From Clostridium sp. NkU-1 (lineage in GTDB: Bacteria > Bacillota_A > Clostridia > Lachnospirales > Lachnospiraceae): a DNA stretch of 64,000 nucleotides. Every line of letters starts with the position of its first letter. The first letter of the stretch is position 1. The notes beneath the pieces were generated by a model that was not told the origin of the DNA, did not search any database, and saw only the letters and a program-made list of their open reading frames with translations. Where the stretch lies: NCBI GenBank assembly GCA_001312405.1, contig BBDR01000012.1, positions 1 to 64,000 of the forward strand, in the 5' to 3' direction. This document shows, piece by piece, positions 49,714 through 63,153 of the stretch. The position numbers and the translations under genes are program-made.

Positions 49714-51502
49714 CTTCCTGCAGGCAATGAGCCAAGGCAGCCTGTTCTCCTTCACCCGCAGATGTATAAAGCTGATAATACATTCCCCGCTTTAAAAGCA
49801 GCTCCTCGTGATTTCCCTCTTCCACAATTTTGTTGTCGGACAATACCAATATCCGATCCGCATTCTGGATGGTAGTAAGGCGGTGGGCAATGGTCAGCGT
49901 GGTGCGGCCTACTGCCAGGCGGTCCAGGGACTGGGAAACCAGATGCTCGCTTTCGTTATCAAGAGCAGAGGTGGCCTCATCAAGGATCAGCACCTGGGGA
50001 TTTTTAAGGAATACTCTGGCAATGCTGATGCGCTGCTTTTGTCCTCCTGAAAGCTTCACGCCCCGCTCTCCCACATAGGTTTCATAGCCGTCCTTAAGCC
50101 CCGTGATGAATTCATGGGCTCCGGCCAGTTTTGCCGCCTGGATCACTTCAGCCTTGGAAGCCCCTGGATGGCCGTATTCAATATTTTCAAAAACCGTTCC
50201 TGAAAACAGATAAACATCCTGCTGCACCACTCCTACAGCGCTTCTTAAGCTCTCCAGGGTTACATTCCTGATATCCTGGCCGTCAATGAGGATCTCTCCC
50301 TCCGTCGGATCATAGAAGCGGGGGATCAGGTTGCATAACGTGGTCTTTCCTCCTCCGGAAGGGCCCACAAGAGCTACCTTTTCTCCTGCTTTGATATCAA
50401 GGTTGATGCTGCTCAGCACCGGATTGTGGTCATCCGGATATTCAAAGGATACGTGATGGAAGTTGATATTGCCTTTTACATCATGCAGAGGCTTTGCTCC
50501 TTCTTCATCAAAGATGTCCACACTGGCATCCATCAGCTCCATAAAACGTTCAACTCCGGTCATTCCTCTCTGGAACTGTTCCGCAAATTCGATAATCCTG
50601 CGGATTGTGGCAAGCAGCGTGGTCACATACAAGGTATAAGCCACCAGATCCCCTGGCTCTATCAATCCCTTTACCATGAATATGCCGCCTGCAACGATGA
50701 CCACCACATACATCAGACCGTCAAACATCCGGATGGTGTTCTGGAAAGCAGCCATGTATTTGTAGGTTTTCCGTTTAATCTCCAAAAACTCCAGATTATC
50801 CCGGTTGAATTTTTCAATCTCGATCTTTTCGTTGGCAAACGCCCGGACCACCCGGTTTCCAAGAAGCTGTCCTCGATCCTGGCATTCAGCTCACCGATGT
50901 GGTTTCTCTGATGCTTAAAAGCCTTTCTTACCTGCAGGTTAAAGTAGGTACAGGATACCGCCATAACCGGAATCAGCAGGAAAATGATAAGGGTCAGAGG
51001 GAGATTGATCCCTGAAAGGATAATAAAGGATACCACTGTCTTTAAGAAGGCAATGAAGAATTCCTCCGGACAGTGGTGGGCAAATTCCGTTACGTCAAAT
51101 AAATCACTGGTGATCCTTGACATGATCTGCCCGACCTTTGTATTGTTAAAATAGTTATCCGACAGCTTCTGCAAATGTGCAAATGCATCCTGTCTCATAT
51201 CGGTCTCAATAGCTGCTCCCATGACATGACCTGTGTAAGCCATGTAGAAGCTGGCCATTCCGTCTATGATCCTGAGGCCAAAATAAAGGGCACCGATCCC
51301 GATGATCATACGAACCGTAAGGGACGTCATATCTCTTAACCCCTGATTGGTAATATAACGTAAGATCAAAGGCAATACCATCTCACAGATGGTGGTAAGC
51401 GACGCACAGAATAAATCCATGACCATGACTTTCGTATATTTTTTTATAGTAGGGCACAAAGCGTTTTAACAATGTGCCCGTTTTCATCTCATTTTGTTTC
51501 AT
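49706..51502 (-). CDS. ABC transporter, exporter type with fused permease and ATPase (frameshifted)
   Basis: About 598 residues. Six-helix membrane domain (1-320), then an ATPase domain with Walker A GPSGGGKTT, Q-loop VQQDVYLFSG, signature LSGGQKQR and Walker B VLILDEATSALD. It resembles multidrug or lipid exporters of the MsbA/YfiC class; a homodimer is likely because no partner gene is adjacent. Two breaks: T7 at 51439-51445, and a base lost near 50874 (should read DSLLGNRVVRAFANE). The ATG at 51502 follows AGAGGA. Confidence 0.9.
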
Positions 51503-51510
51503 ATAATCCT

Positions 51511-52760
51511 CTACTCTGTAATCTTAATATTTTTTATAAGCCCCAAAGCCCAATCCTGTTCTCCCGGCTTTCTGCTCACAACATTAATGTTCATGCGCTG
51601 TTCCTTGTAAAGCACCTGCGCGGACATCTTATAAAGGATTTCCTCTTCCTTCTCCTCTGGTTCATAAAAAGCCACCCGTGCTTTGGCCTTTCCTAAGTCA
51701 AAATCCTGGATTTCCGGCCCTTTTCCCTGCTCAAACCACTGGTTCTTAAACTCGGCCTTACGCCCTTCAAAAACCGCCGCATAGATGTAATAATCATGAC
51801 CTCCATACCCTTCACCATCATAGTAATGGTCCATGCTGGCGCTGTTTGCCTCATCATAAAGAAAATTTCCCGGGATCCCAAAGCTCATGTTGCCGATCTT
51901 TCGGTAAACAAGATGCTTTCTGCAGCCAATGGAAACCTCCTCCGGAAAGGTTGACACGCCTTCTAAATCCACAGGAACATGGCCGTCAAGGCTGCATACC
52001 TCCAAATACTCCTTCTTGGGGAATGGGAGCCTGCGGTCCATGGAAAGCGCGGTTTCAAGGAGCTTGATGATTTCCTGGTTTACCTGCTCATCCTGCTTGC
52101 TGCGGACTGACGGCATGAAATAGCAGAATTGGTGAAGCAGAACCATGGCGCTGTTTCTGTAAAAATAAGCATCCTTTTCTAATTCATTCCATACAAAAAA
52201 ATCCCTGGCAAAAGCAACGCCTATACCAGAATTCATCATCCCTTTTATCTCATTAAAAGAAAATGACCGAATATGGGTGACCAGTTTCCCCTCCTGACGG
52301 TCCGGTATATAATAAACCGCAGGCCAGCAAAACATGTATTCCCCATCCCCGCTCCATCCGGACACCAGTTTCATAAGATCAGAAAACCACTGGTAAAAGT
52401 ACTTCTGTCTCATGGCAAGAAAGTCCCTTTTTATAAAATATCCGGTCCTGTCCTCGAGCCTGAGCCTGAGCTTTTCTTTTTTTGCCAGCCGCTCCAGAAA
52501 ATCGATGGCCGCTGCATGGAAACCAGGACCGGCAATGTTTGTCTGGCTCTCTCCCTGCAGCTTGCTCCTGCTCCACTTAAGCCAGACATAACCTTCCTGG
52601 CATAGCTGTACAAGCAAAAATCCTTCGATCCGAAAACAGCGGTAGCCCATTTCCTTTGCCAGCTTTTTTTGCCATACCCTCCGCTGACTGGTGATTCCAG
52701 TCTATACCTGAAAATATTTTTTTTCTTTGGCTCCAAAGAAAATCTGATTCGAATACTCAT
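51511..52760 (-). CDS. Conserved protein of unknown function (frameshifted)
   Basis: About 416 residues. I do not recognise a family. It begins MSIRIRFSLEPKKKNIFRYR and has an aromatic-rich middle (RDFLAMRQKYFYQWFSDLMK, MFCWPAVYYIPDRQEGKL). A later segment has CSLDGHVPVDLEGVSTFPEE and the Asp/Tyr cluster ASMDHYYDGEGYGGHDYYIY. It ends with a strand-rich region. No signal peptide or membrane helix is evident. The frame breaks at the A7 run near 52665-52671. It starts 250 bases upstream of gpmI's terminator and ends 9 bases before the ABC exporter start, so the two may be co-transcribed. Confidence 0.6.
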
Positions 52761-52891
52761 CTGAAAACCTTCCTAAGATATCTTTCTCTATTCTATCTTA
52801 TTTTCAATAGAAATGGAAGCATAAAACGAATATGGACGAATTTAATTTTCCGATTTACATATGTTTTCTATGTATTTTGCTTCAGAAAAGC

Positions 52892-52940
52892 AAAAATCAG
52901 GGCTGCCCAGTGCAGCCACTGGAAAGCCCTGATTTTTCTT
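52892..52940. terminator. Bidirectional terminator after gpmI
   Basis: AAAAATCAGGGCT and AGCCCTGATTTTT form a perfect 13-bp stem with an inner small hairpin. It closes the glycolytic gene group. Confidence 0.9.
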
Positions 52941-52983
52941 TGGCATAATTTACTTCATAATGCAGCAGCTCCACAGCCTGGAT

Positions 52984-54521
52984 TTATTTTACAAGTAAAG
53001 ATTTTCCTGTCATTTCTTTTGGCTGTTTTAATCCCATAAGTTCAATCAGGGTAGGAGCGATGTCTGCCAGACAGCCGCCTTCTCTCAGCTTATAGGCTGG
53101 GTCTGCATTTACCAGGATAAACGGAACCGGATTGGTGGTATGAGCGGTAAAGGGGTCTCCTGTCTCATAATCCAAAAGCTGTTCTGCGTTTCCGTGATCA
53201 GCACAGATGAACAGAACTCCATTGGTTTCCCTGATGGCTTCCACGGTTCTTCCCACACATGCATCCACAGTTTCAATGGCCTTGATAGCCGCGTCTTCAA
53301 TTCCTGTATGTCCAACCATATCCGGGTTTGCAAAGTTAATGATGATCACATCATATTTTCCGGATTTGATCGCCTCTACCAGCTTATCGCAAACAATGGG
53401 AGCGCTCATCTCTGGCTGCAGGTCATAGGTGGCAACCTTTGGAGATGGAACCAGGATTCTGTCCTCTCCCTTATTGGGCTCTTCCACACCCCCGTTAAAG
53501 AAAAATGTTACATGTGCATATTTTTCAGTTTCAGCAATTCTGGCCTGTGTCAGGTTGTTCTGGGCCAAAAATTCGCCGAAGGTATTTAAAATGGATTCCT
53601 TTTTGAAAGCAACCAGCTTGTTTTTAATGGTCTCATCGTAATCCGTAAAGCATACATAGGTCAGGTTCATGCGCTTTTCTCTTGAAAATCCTTTAAACTC
53701 ATCATCACAGAAGGCTCTTGTTATTTCTCTTGCCCGGTCAGGACGGAAGTTAAAGAAGATCACAGAATCTCCGTCTTTCACCGTAGCAACCGGTTCTCCA
53801 GCCTCGGTCACAACAAACGGCTCCACAAACTCATCGAAAACCTCTTTATCGTAGGAAGCCTGGATACCGGCAGAAGCCGATTCCACGTGATTTCCTTCTC
53901 CCTTTGCCAGAGCATTGTACGCCTTTTCCACACGGTCCCAGCGGTTATCCCTGTCCATTGCATAGTAACGGCCCATAACAGAAGCCACTTTTCCTGTGCC
54001 GATCTCCTTCATCTTTGCTTCCAGTGCTTCCACGAAGCTCTTTCCGGATGCAGGAGGCGTATCACGTCCGTCCAGGAAGCAATGAACATAGACCTTATCC
54101 AGGCCGTTTCTCTTTGCCAACTCTAAAAGGCCGTAAATATGGGTGTTATGGCTGTGCACTCCGCCGTCGGATACCAGGCCCCACATATGAAGGCAGATCC
54201 GGATCTCTTGCAGTTTTCCACTGCCTGTAAAAATTCCGGCACCTCAAAAAAGTCGCCGTCATCGATTGATTTTGTAATCCTGGTAAGCTCCTGATATACA
54301 ATACGGCCTGCGCCCATATTCAAATGTCCTACCTCTGAGTTGCCCATCTGTCCGTCAGGAAGACCTACTGCCAGCCCGCTGGCATTTCCCTTAACAAAAG
54401 GGCACTGGCTCATAAGCTGATCCATGATCGGGGTCTTGCCTTCACAGACAGCGTTATGGTCGCAGTTATCATTTAATCCATAACCATCAAGTATCATTAA
54501 TACAATCGGTTTTCTGCTCAT
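52984..54521 (-). CDS. gpmI: 2,3-bisphosphoglycerate-independent phosphoglycerate mutase (frameshifted)
   Basis: About 512 residues. The metal and catalytic Ser62 are in [17 protein letters not shown]; further motifs are [52 protein letters not shown] and [14 protein letters not shown]. It interconverts 3- and 2-phosphoglycerate using manganese. A C lost near 54187 breaks the frame at [13 protein letters not shown]. Glycolytic set gap-pgk-tpiA-gpmI in order on one strand. Confidence 0.95.
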
Positions 54522-54719
54522 AACTAGTTCTCCTTTTTTTCTTCTTCATTCTATTGTAATAGAAGCATCTTACTACTATATCGTTATGCCTCAAAAGCGT
54601 GGGAAATCGAATGGAAATCATTGTCTCGCCATTTATATTTTACATGATTTGCCCATTTCTTGCAACCGGTGAATGATGAAATAATAACCAGGCTCCGGTA
54701 CCTGCCTTTTGCCATGAGG

Positions 54720-54766
54720 AAAAGCTGCCGTCCCCCACCGTTTAAGGAAGGGAGGCAGCAGCTTTT
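54720..54766. terminator. Terminator after tpiA
   Basis: AAAAGCTGC and GCAGCTTTT flank further pairing (CGTCCC/GGGAGG); T-rich on the minus side. gpmI therefore probably has its own promoter in the 200-base gap 54522-54719, where I could not pick a clear one. Confidence 0.75.
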
Positions 54767-54772
54767 ACCCGC

Positions 54773-55525
54773 TTATTTGTTGTAATTTACGATTTTTCCA
54801 AACTCTGGCTTTAAGGATGCTCCGCCAACCAGGCCGCCGTCAATATCAGGCTGTGTAAACAGTTCCGGTGCGCTTGCAGCAGATACGGAACCGCCGTACT
54901 GAATGCGGATGGCTTCTGCTGTTGCTTTGTCGTAGATTTCAGCGATGCATGCACGAATGGCACTGCAAACCTCCTGTGCCTGCTCGGTCGTGGCTACCTT
55001 TCCGGTACCAATCGCCCAGATCGGCTCATAAGCGATAACCGCATTTGCTGCGTTCTCTGCCGGTACGTTTAAGAAAGCGATCTTAATCTGCTGGCGGATC
55101 CAGTCAATGGTGATTCCCTGTTCTCTCTGGGTCAGTGTTTCTCCGCAGCAAACGATAGGAGTGATGCCGTATTCAAAGGCTTAAGAACTTTTTTTGTTCA
55201 CAGTTTCATCTGTTTCCGCAAAGTATTCCCTTCTTTCGGAATGGCCGATTACCACGTATTTCACGCCTGCATCCTTTAACATGGCAGGAGAAATCTCTCC
55301 GGTGTAAGCCCCTTTATCCTCATAATACATGTTTTCAGCACCAATGTTAATATTGGTTCCCTTTGCAGCCTCCATAGCAGGCATAATATCAATAGCAGGA
55401 ACGCAGAAAACAACGTCTGCTTCATCATTTGCCACCAGAGGCTTTAAGGTATTCACCAGTTCTACCGCTTCGGTGGGAGTCATATTCATTTTCCAGTTTC
55501 CTGCAATAATTTTCTTTCTGGACAT
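54773..55525 (-). CDS. tpiA: Triosephosphate isomerase (frameshifted)
   Basis: About 250 residues. [15 protein letters not shown] at the start holds the catalytic Asn/Lys; [15 protein letters not shown] holds the catalytic His. Glu lies in [15 protein letters not shown], and the phosphate loop is [16 protein letters not shown]. The frame breaks at the T7 run near 55189-55195; six T's join ETVNKK to [17 protein letters not shown]. It lies between pgk and gpmI. Confidence 0.96.
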
Positions 55526-55581
55526 AGTATTAACCTTCCTTTATGTTCGACATTCAGAAGACCGTGGTCTCCTGTTTGCAA

Positions 55582-55610
55582 GGCCCGGACGGTTCTCCTT
55601 TATCCGGGCC
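55582..55610. other. GC-rich hairpin between pgk and tpiA
   Basis: GGCCCGGA and TCCGGGCC form a perfect 8-bp stem. No U-tract follows in the minus direction, so it probably stabilises or processes the pgk-tpiA transcript. Confidence 0.5.
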
Positions 55611-55627
55611 GGTATCGTGAATTGAAT

Positions 55628-56839
55628 TTATTTATTGTCTGCTGCAGCCACGCCCGGCAGCTCCTTGCCTTCCAGGAATTCAAGGGAAGCGCCTCCGCCT
55701 GTGGAGATATGGGTCATCTTATCAGCAAAGCCAAGTCTCTTAACCGCATTCACGGAATCACCGCCTCCGATAACCGTAGTAGCGTCGGAAAGCTCTGCAA
55801 CCGCACGGCATACCTCTAAGGTACCTTCCGCAAAATTAGAGAATTCAAATACACCCATCGGTCCGTTCCAAACAACAGTCTTGGCGCCCTTTAAGGCATC
55901 CTTGAAAAGTTCAATGGTTTTTGGTCCGATATCAAATCCTGACCAGCCTGGATCAATAACACTTACTACCTTTCTTTCGGTATCATTGGAAAACTCCCTG
56001 CCTTCCACGTTATCTACCGGAAGCAGAAGCTTTACGCCCTTATTCTCAGCCTTTTTAATCATCTCTAATGCATAGTCAAGCTTATCTTCTTCACATAAGG
56101 AATTTCCGATTTCCTTGCCCTGAGCCTTTGCAAAGGTATAAGCCATGCCGCCGCCAATGATCAGTGTATCAACCTTATCAAGCAGGTTATTGATCACATT
56201 GATCTTATCGGAAACCTTTGCTCCACCCAGGATTGCCACGAAAGGACGTACTGGGTTTTCAACTGCCTGGCCCAGGAATTTGATTTCCTTTTCCATCAGG
56301 TAGCCAACCACATTGGTTGTTGTGTATTTTGTAACGCCTACATTGGAGCAGTGAGCTCTGTGAGCGGTGCCGAATGCATCGTTTACGAAAATGCCGTCGC
56401 AAAGGGAAGCCAGCTCTTTTGCATACGCTTCTGCGCTCTCATCCTTGCCGTACTTAGTCTCTTCCACTCTGTAACGGGTATTCTGAAGCAGAAGAACTTC
56501 CCCATCCTTTAATTCTTCAGCGATCTTTCTGGTCTCAGGACCTGTTACCTTTGGATCGTTTACAAATTTCACTTCTACTCCAAGTCTTTCACTTAAAGCA
56601 GGAGCAACGGGCGCTAAAGACATCTCCGGAAGAGGCTCGCCCTTCGGCTTTCCTAAATGGGAACAAAGGATCACTCTCGCGCCCTGGTCTAATAATTTCT
56701 TGATCGTAGGAACGGCTCCGTCGATACGGTTGAAGTTCTGAATCACTCCTTCCTTTAACGGTACGTTAAAATCGCATCTCACCAAAACTTTCTTTCCCTG
56801 TAATCCGGTTAAATCATCAACTGTTTTCTTATTAAGCAT
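55628..56839 (-). CDS. pgk: Phosphoglycerate kinase
   Basis: 403 residues, complete and undisrupted. [76 protein letters not shown] and the nucleotide loop [16 protein letters not shown] are all present. It transfers phosphate from 1,3-bisphosphoglycerate to ADP. AAAGGAGC precedes the ATG. It is co-oriented with gap and tpiA, but a terminator lies between gap and pgk. Confidence 0.98.
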   Translation of the reverse strand: MLNKKTVDDLTGLQGKKVLVRCDFNVPLKEGVIQNFNRIDGAVPTIKKLLDQGARVILCSHLGKPKGEPLPEMSLAPVAPALSERLGVEVKFVNDPKVTGPETRKIAEELKDGEVLLLQNTRYRVEETKYGKDESAEAYAKELASLCDGIFVNDAFGTAHRAHCSNVGVTKYTTTNVVGYLMEKEIKFLGQAVENPVRPFVAILGGAKVSDKINVINNLLDKVDTLIIGGGMAYTFAKAQGKEIGNSLCEEDKLDYALEMIKKAENKGVKLLLPVDNVEGREFSNDTERKVVSVIDPGWSGFDIGPKTIELFKDALKGAKTVVWNGPMGVFEFSNFAEGTLEVCRAVAELSDATTVIGGGDSVNAVKRLGFADKMTHISTGGGASLEFLEGKELPGVAAADNK

Positions 56840-56862
56840 GTTTCAATGCTCCTTTCCTATTT

Positions 56863-56911
56863 ACTGCCCACGTTTTCTGGGCATAAAGGGATACCTGAAA
56901 GGTACTTCCCA
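56863..56911. repeat. Dispersed hairpin repeat copy
   Basis: GCCCACGTTTTCTGGGC followed by ATAAAGGGATACCTGAAAGG; GCCCA/TGGGC and ACCT/AGGT can pair. It lies between the gap terminator and pgk. Confidence 0.6.
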
Positions 56912-56934
56912 TATTCTTTTCTTCTATATATTTA

Positions 56935-56973
56935 TAAAAATAAAAGGCCCGGTCCATAACGACCGGACCCTTT
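56935..56973 (-). terminator. Terminator of gap
   Basis: On the minus strand GGGTCCGGTC-GTTAT-GGACCGGGCC then TTTTATTTTTA. Confidence 0.9.
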
Positions 56974-56981
56974 GTGGATCA

Positions 56982-58015
<1,034 letters not shown>

Positions 58016-58046
58016 TCAATTCCTCCTAAGAATAAAATTAATTTGA

Positions 58047-58064
58047 TTGTTAAATATTAATCAA
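58047..58064. promoter_or_regulatory. Possible Rex-binding site upstream of gap
   Basis: TTGTTAA-ATAT-TAATCAA. The first arm matches the clostridial Rex consensus TTGTTAANNNNTTAACAA fully; the second matches 5 of 7. It covers the predicted transcription start. Confidence 0.5.
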
Positions 58065-58073
58065 CTATCCTTT

Positions 58074-58102
58074 ATTTTACCTAATATTCCACTAAATAGC
58101 AA
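58074..58102 (-). promoter_or_regulatory. Promoter of gap
   Basis: Minus strand TTGCTA and TAAAAT with a 17-base spacer. Confidence 0.6.
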
Positions 58103-58131
58103 GTCCTTTTTTAATTTTAATCCTGTTCCCC

Positions 58132-59801
58132 TTAAATCTCTTTCTTAACATAGCTGGCCAGATTATAGGAATGATCGGAAATACGTTCCAGATTACTTAT
58201 AAGCTCCAGGAACACAACGCCTGACGAGGGAATGCACTCACCTGAGGAAAGCCGTTCGATATGTTTCTCCCTCAGCTCCTCCTCAAGAAGATCCACCTCA
58301 TCCTCCACTTGCTTACCTTTCGGACATCTTCTAAGTCCCCCTTTCTTCTGGCTTCTATGGAATGGAAAAAGGATTTGTAAGCCGCCTGGCAGATGACTTC
58401 CAGATCAGAAGCACCGGTATCGGAGAAACTGATTTCATGCTGAACCATGTATTCCGCCTGCTCCGCCAGGTTTTCCGCGTGGTCTCCTACCCGCTCTATA
58501 TCATTAATACTGTAAAATAAGTTGTTGACTACCAATTTTTGCTCCTCTGTCAGGGACAGATTGTCGATTTTGACCAGATATTCCATCAGCATCTTTTCCA
58601 TATTATTGATCGTCTTTTCTGTTTTATACACTTCCTTTACTTTATCCGCATTTTTCGTGAGAACTGCGTCCATGGCACACTTCACATTTTCCAGGGTGAT
58701 CTGTCCCATATGCACTACCTCCATGGAGGCTGTTTCCACTGCAAAAGCCGGGGACTCAAAGATCCTCTCATCAAGGTGCTTCATGGTAACCGCTTCTTCT
58801 CCGGAAAACTCACCGTCATCGCTTCTCCCTTCCGGAATGACGAGTCCTGATAGATTCACCAGCTGTTTCGCAAAGGGGAACAGGAGCAGTGTATTGGTCA
58901 GGTTAAAGAAGGTATGGAATATGGAAATCTGAACTGCAGTTATGTTATGTGCCGCCAAAACCGGAGAGACCATAAAAAGGAGGAAAGAACCGATGCCAAA
59001 TATGACTGCTCCCATCACATTAAAAGACAAATGGATCACCGCTGCACGCTTTGCCGTCCTGGAGCCGCCGATACTGGAAATGAGGGCAGTTACGCAGGAA
59101 CCGATATTCTGACCGAGAGTGATGAAAATAGCGGCATTGGTCGTAACCACACCGTTCATGGCAAGGGTCTGCAGGATACCTACCGATGCGGATGAACTCT
59201 GAAGGAGAGCCGTCACGATGGCTCCGATCAGCATGCCCAGCAAGGGATTTTTTCCTAAAATACGGAATGCCTCAGAAAAAAATAGGGGCATCGGTATAAG
59301 GAGAAATTGCTCCTGACATAAAATCCAGGCCGATAAAGAGCATGCCAAGGCAACCAGGATCTCCCCTATGGTTTTCCACCTCTGCCTTTTGCTAAACAGC
59401 AGAAGGACCGCTCCGATTCCGATAAAAAGAGGGGCCGAAAAGGAGGGCTGCAATATGGAAAATGCATCTCCTAACTGATTCATGGATACGATCCATGCCG
59501 TAATGGTGGTACCGATGTTGGCTCCCATGATAACGCCCACCGCCTGGGTCAGATTAAGCACCCCTGCGCTTACAAAGCCGACCACCATGACCGTGGTCGC
59601 TCCGCTGCTCTGGATGATGGCTGTTATGAGCGCTCCCAGGAGCACTCCCAGGAAACGGTTATTTGTAATCATTCCCAAAAACCGGCTCATCCTGCTTCCT
59701 GCACTCTTCTGCATTCCATCCGCCATGGTGTTCATGCCATACAGGAACATTCCCAGTCCCCCCATAAAGCCAAACAGACTCGATATGTCATTTATAGACA
59801 T
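58132..59801 (-). CDS. Na/Pi cotransporter family protein with PhoU-like tail (frameshifted)
   Basis: About 556 residues. Two inverted Na/Pi repeats each carry a QSS motif (ITAIIQSSGATTVMVVGFVS and ALLQSSSASVGILQTLAMNG) with GANIGTTITAW and GQNIGSCVTAL. A helical PhoU-like C-terminus with NDIERVGDHAENLAEQAEYM follows. It imports phosphate with sodium. A base lost near 58318 breaks the frame at VRKV; the tail then reads QVEDEVDLLEEELREKHIER to stop at 58132. AGGAGGTAACAC precedes the ATG. Confidence 0.93.
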
Positions 59802-59972
59802 GTGTTACCTCCTTATAAACACTGATTATGGTTTTATTCCGGTGCATCTCCCTCTTTCCGGAAGGCACACCGTTTAAAATATAGCATAGGCGGAATTGCT
59901 TTTTCAATGTTTTTTAAAAATTATGTAAAAATTTGGTGAAATTGAAGTAAAATCAGTGCTCCCAGGAAAGCC

Positions 59973-60013
59973 AAAAGGCCGCCCTGCTGATCAAAAATCA
60001 GCGGGCGGCTTTT
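59973..60013. terminator. Bidirectional terminator between the phosphorylase and Na/Pi genes
   Basis: AAAAGGCCGCCCTGCTGAT and ATCAGCGGGCGGCTTTT pair almost completely around CAAAA. Confidence 0.9.
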
Positions 60014-60027
60014 GCACGTTCCTTCAC

Positions 60028-63000
60028 CTATAAGATATCGTTTGTTCCTCCAATTTTTATAGTAATAGATTTCACCTTTCCAGCTCTCAGCTTCATGGCA
60101 TTATCACCAAAAAGCCCTGCTTCCTTTATCTCCGCCCTTTGTCCATCAAGGTATTCCAGTTCCATCTTTTCAATGCGGTAGGAACCCGGTATCATATCCT
60201 GCCTTTCAAAAAACTCATAGACGATTTTAGTTTTTCCTAAAAAGTTAGCTTCAACGGTTTTATCCTCCGGGATTAGATACCCGGGAATTGCCGGCTCAAA
60301 AAAGCAGCAAAGCTGTCCCTCTTCCATGCGGAAGGGCTTTTCTCCAAACATCATTATCTGCCACATTTGCAGGAATTCAGCCGTAGAACCGCTTAGTCTT
60401 GCCACAAAACCTCTTCCATGAAGCTTATCATCAGCATTTGCACTGCTTACAAGAAAAGAGGAATTCTCTAACAAGCTTCTTCCGTATACCTCCTCATCCA
60501 AGAACGGAATGCAGGCATTGCGGAAATCCTGGAAGAATTCATCATATAATTTTGATTGAAGCAATTCCAGCAGATACTTATATTCCATGTGGAGCCAAAT
60601 GGACTCATTTTCCAGCCAGCCGGGAGAAAATGCTTTTGCTCTCCCGATCTCAAAGGAGGCATTGTCCAGGGATTCATTGACTCTGTACATCTTTAATTTG
60701 GTATCATATAATCCGGTCTTCTTAACCTGATGATACAAGGATAATTTTTCTTCTCTGGATACCGGCAGCTTCATATACCGGACAAACCCTTCCAGGAACA
60801 GAGGAAGCGCAGTGACCTGCAAATTTTCAGGAATGATATGAGTTCCGGCCATTTCATAACTGTCAAGCTGATGGATATAATAGGTGGGAATCCTTCCATC
60901 TTTTTTTGCAGGCTGATTGTATGCCTTCTTCCACATAGGAAATCCACTTTAAAAGAATACCACGAAACTCCCGTCCGGACATGGATATCTCATCTCCCCG
61001 GACTCCTTTCACCGTGATTGCCCGGTAGCGCTCCTTGTAACCATTGCACTCATTCCATACCCAAAGCCTGCTATTAGCCTTCTTTTCATAAGCAGCAAAG
61101 GTTTTATCCAGACCTTTGATAAAATCATACAGCTCGGCCGGTACCGTGACCCCTTCTTCATACCGCACCAAAGCGCTTTCCATAAATTTCAGCAAACGGT
61201 ACAGTTCAAAGGTTTCCGGCATAGAGGAGCCTAAAAGTCCTGGGAGACCATTTAAGGCGTCATACCAGCCCGGCTTTCCCGCTCCATTTCTATCCCTAAG
61301 CCGGACATGTCGAGAGAAGCAGCTTTATTGGCAGCCAACACCACAAGCTTTGTCATCAGGTTTGTGACATAAACGGTTCCTTTTCCATAATCAGTGGATA
61401 CTGAATCCTTTAATACTTCCATTTTCCGGTCCTCACAAAGTGCGTGGTACTGCCTGATTCCCCGCTCCGTCTGCACATAACGCTCATGGCGCGGCTTCAC
61501 AACCGCCCTTGATTCATAATAGGTGTAGCTTTTATCAGAAAACAGAAGGTGTTTTTCCATTTCAGGATAAACGGAAAGATAGGTTTCAATCAAGTCAAGA
61601 TGATAGGTCCAGTGATCAGTCCAATATCCTTCTCCAAAATCTGCGTGGAATTTAAGACTGCTGTGTTCCACCACTGCACTTAAAAATTCCTCCCTGCAGC
61701 ATTCTAAGGAAATGGAATGCTGCTCCAGACAGGCAAACAGACTTCCCGGCGAAAATTCCTTCTGGAAAAATCCCCTCATAAGGCTCTTGCCGTCCTGTTT
61801 CACGTACTCAAGAATCTTATCCGGCCGTACGGCTTTATAAGTGACCTGGCGTACGACCAGGGGATTATACCCATCCAGCTGCAGCAGATTGTAAAACAGC
61901 TTGATGTTATGATCCTTTACATAAGGCGCAAATAAAACATCGCTTCGCCGGTTTTGGTTTACATCCCTGAAATTTCCGTTTCCCTGAGTGTAATACTCCG
62001 GAACCATGGAAAAATCATTGTAATCCCGCTCCATATCCCCATGCTTCCTGGAATACACATAAAAACAGAATCCTTCCCTGTTTTTATTGGAAATCCCCCC
62101 CGCAGAACGTTATCCACATAGGTCTGCTTACAATAGGCATCAAACACCGGATCAGAGGTTTTCGTGTGGATAAAGCTTCCCAGTTCCCGCGTTTTTTCAG
62201 CTGCACTGATGTATTTCTCTTCGAAATAGCTCCTGTCTAATTGGCCATCCCCATAATCGGACAGAAGCTTCTTAGAAGAGGCCTGACCTGCACAGTATTC
62301 CAGCCTACAGACTCTCCGGCAGACAAGACCCTGGTCAGACAGGAAAAGCCGGAAGGTACAAGATTTTGGGTGATCTGCCTTTTTTTGAAGAAGCTCCTCA
62401 AGACTGTGGCGGATCAGACCCAACGGATGTTCCATTGCCGTATCATATTCAAACACAAGCTCAGGATCAGCAATAATGGGAAGCAACTGGCCGGATTCTG
62501 ATAAGGAGAGAAGGAAATTGCCTTCTTTCACCTTTGAAACAACTGCTGAATCCCCTGTGCTGTACCGCACCCGGTAATAAGGCATCCGCTTCTCCACATC
62601 CTCCACCTGCATCCAGGCCTTCATGGTCTGGGCTATTTCCTTCATTTCTTTTAATCCGATTCCATAAGGGATGACTTCTGGCATTCCATCCAGTATCTGA
62701 AGGTCCAGCTCCTGTTTGGAGATGTTTTGTATGGTCACCCGTCTCACCAGACCGGCAACCGCTTCATCGGGAAGGGTATAATACAGGACATTGGTTTTTA
62801 AGCCTCTTTCTTCGTTGATTTCTTCCAGCTCCAGTTCATTCATGCCCACATACATACGGGTTTTCACAGAGTCCAGGCGAAATGGCTCGTATACCTCACT
62901 CCCAACCTTTATAAAGGTGCGAAACCCCATATTCCTCACAAGCTGGTATGCCTGATGGGCCGGATAAAATTCCATAATGGAATGATTCTTGTTTTCCACA

Positions 63001-63146
63001 CCAAAGCTTGCAACTGCCTGGCCCCGGTTCGTATAGAAACACCAGAGAGGAATACCGTAAATTCCGCTGATTCCAGGCAGAAAGCTTGAGAATACCGGTT
63101 TCTGATTATAATCTTCTATCGTAAATCTTCCTTTTGAATCAAACAT
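60028..63146 (-). CDS. GH94-clan glycoside phosphorylase (GH94/GH149/GH161-like, frameshifted)
   Basis: About 1039 residues. An N-terminal beta-sandwich begins MFDSKGRFTIEDYNQKPVFS and SFLPGISGIYGIPLWCFYTN. The helical barrel has GNFRDVNQNRRSDVLFAPYV and HADFGEGYWTDHWTYHLDLI. Members cut beta-glucosidic bonds with phosphate to give glucose 1-phosphate. The length and N-terminus favour the long beta-1,3-oligoglucan type (GH161) over cellobiose phosphorylase, but that is inference. Breaks near 62060, 61255 and 60945. The adjacent sugar ABC permease supports oligosaccharide use. Confidence 0.78.
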
Positions 63147-63153
63147 TATTTCA

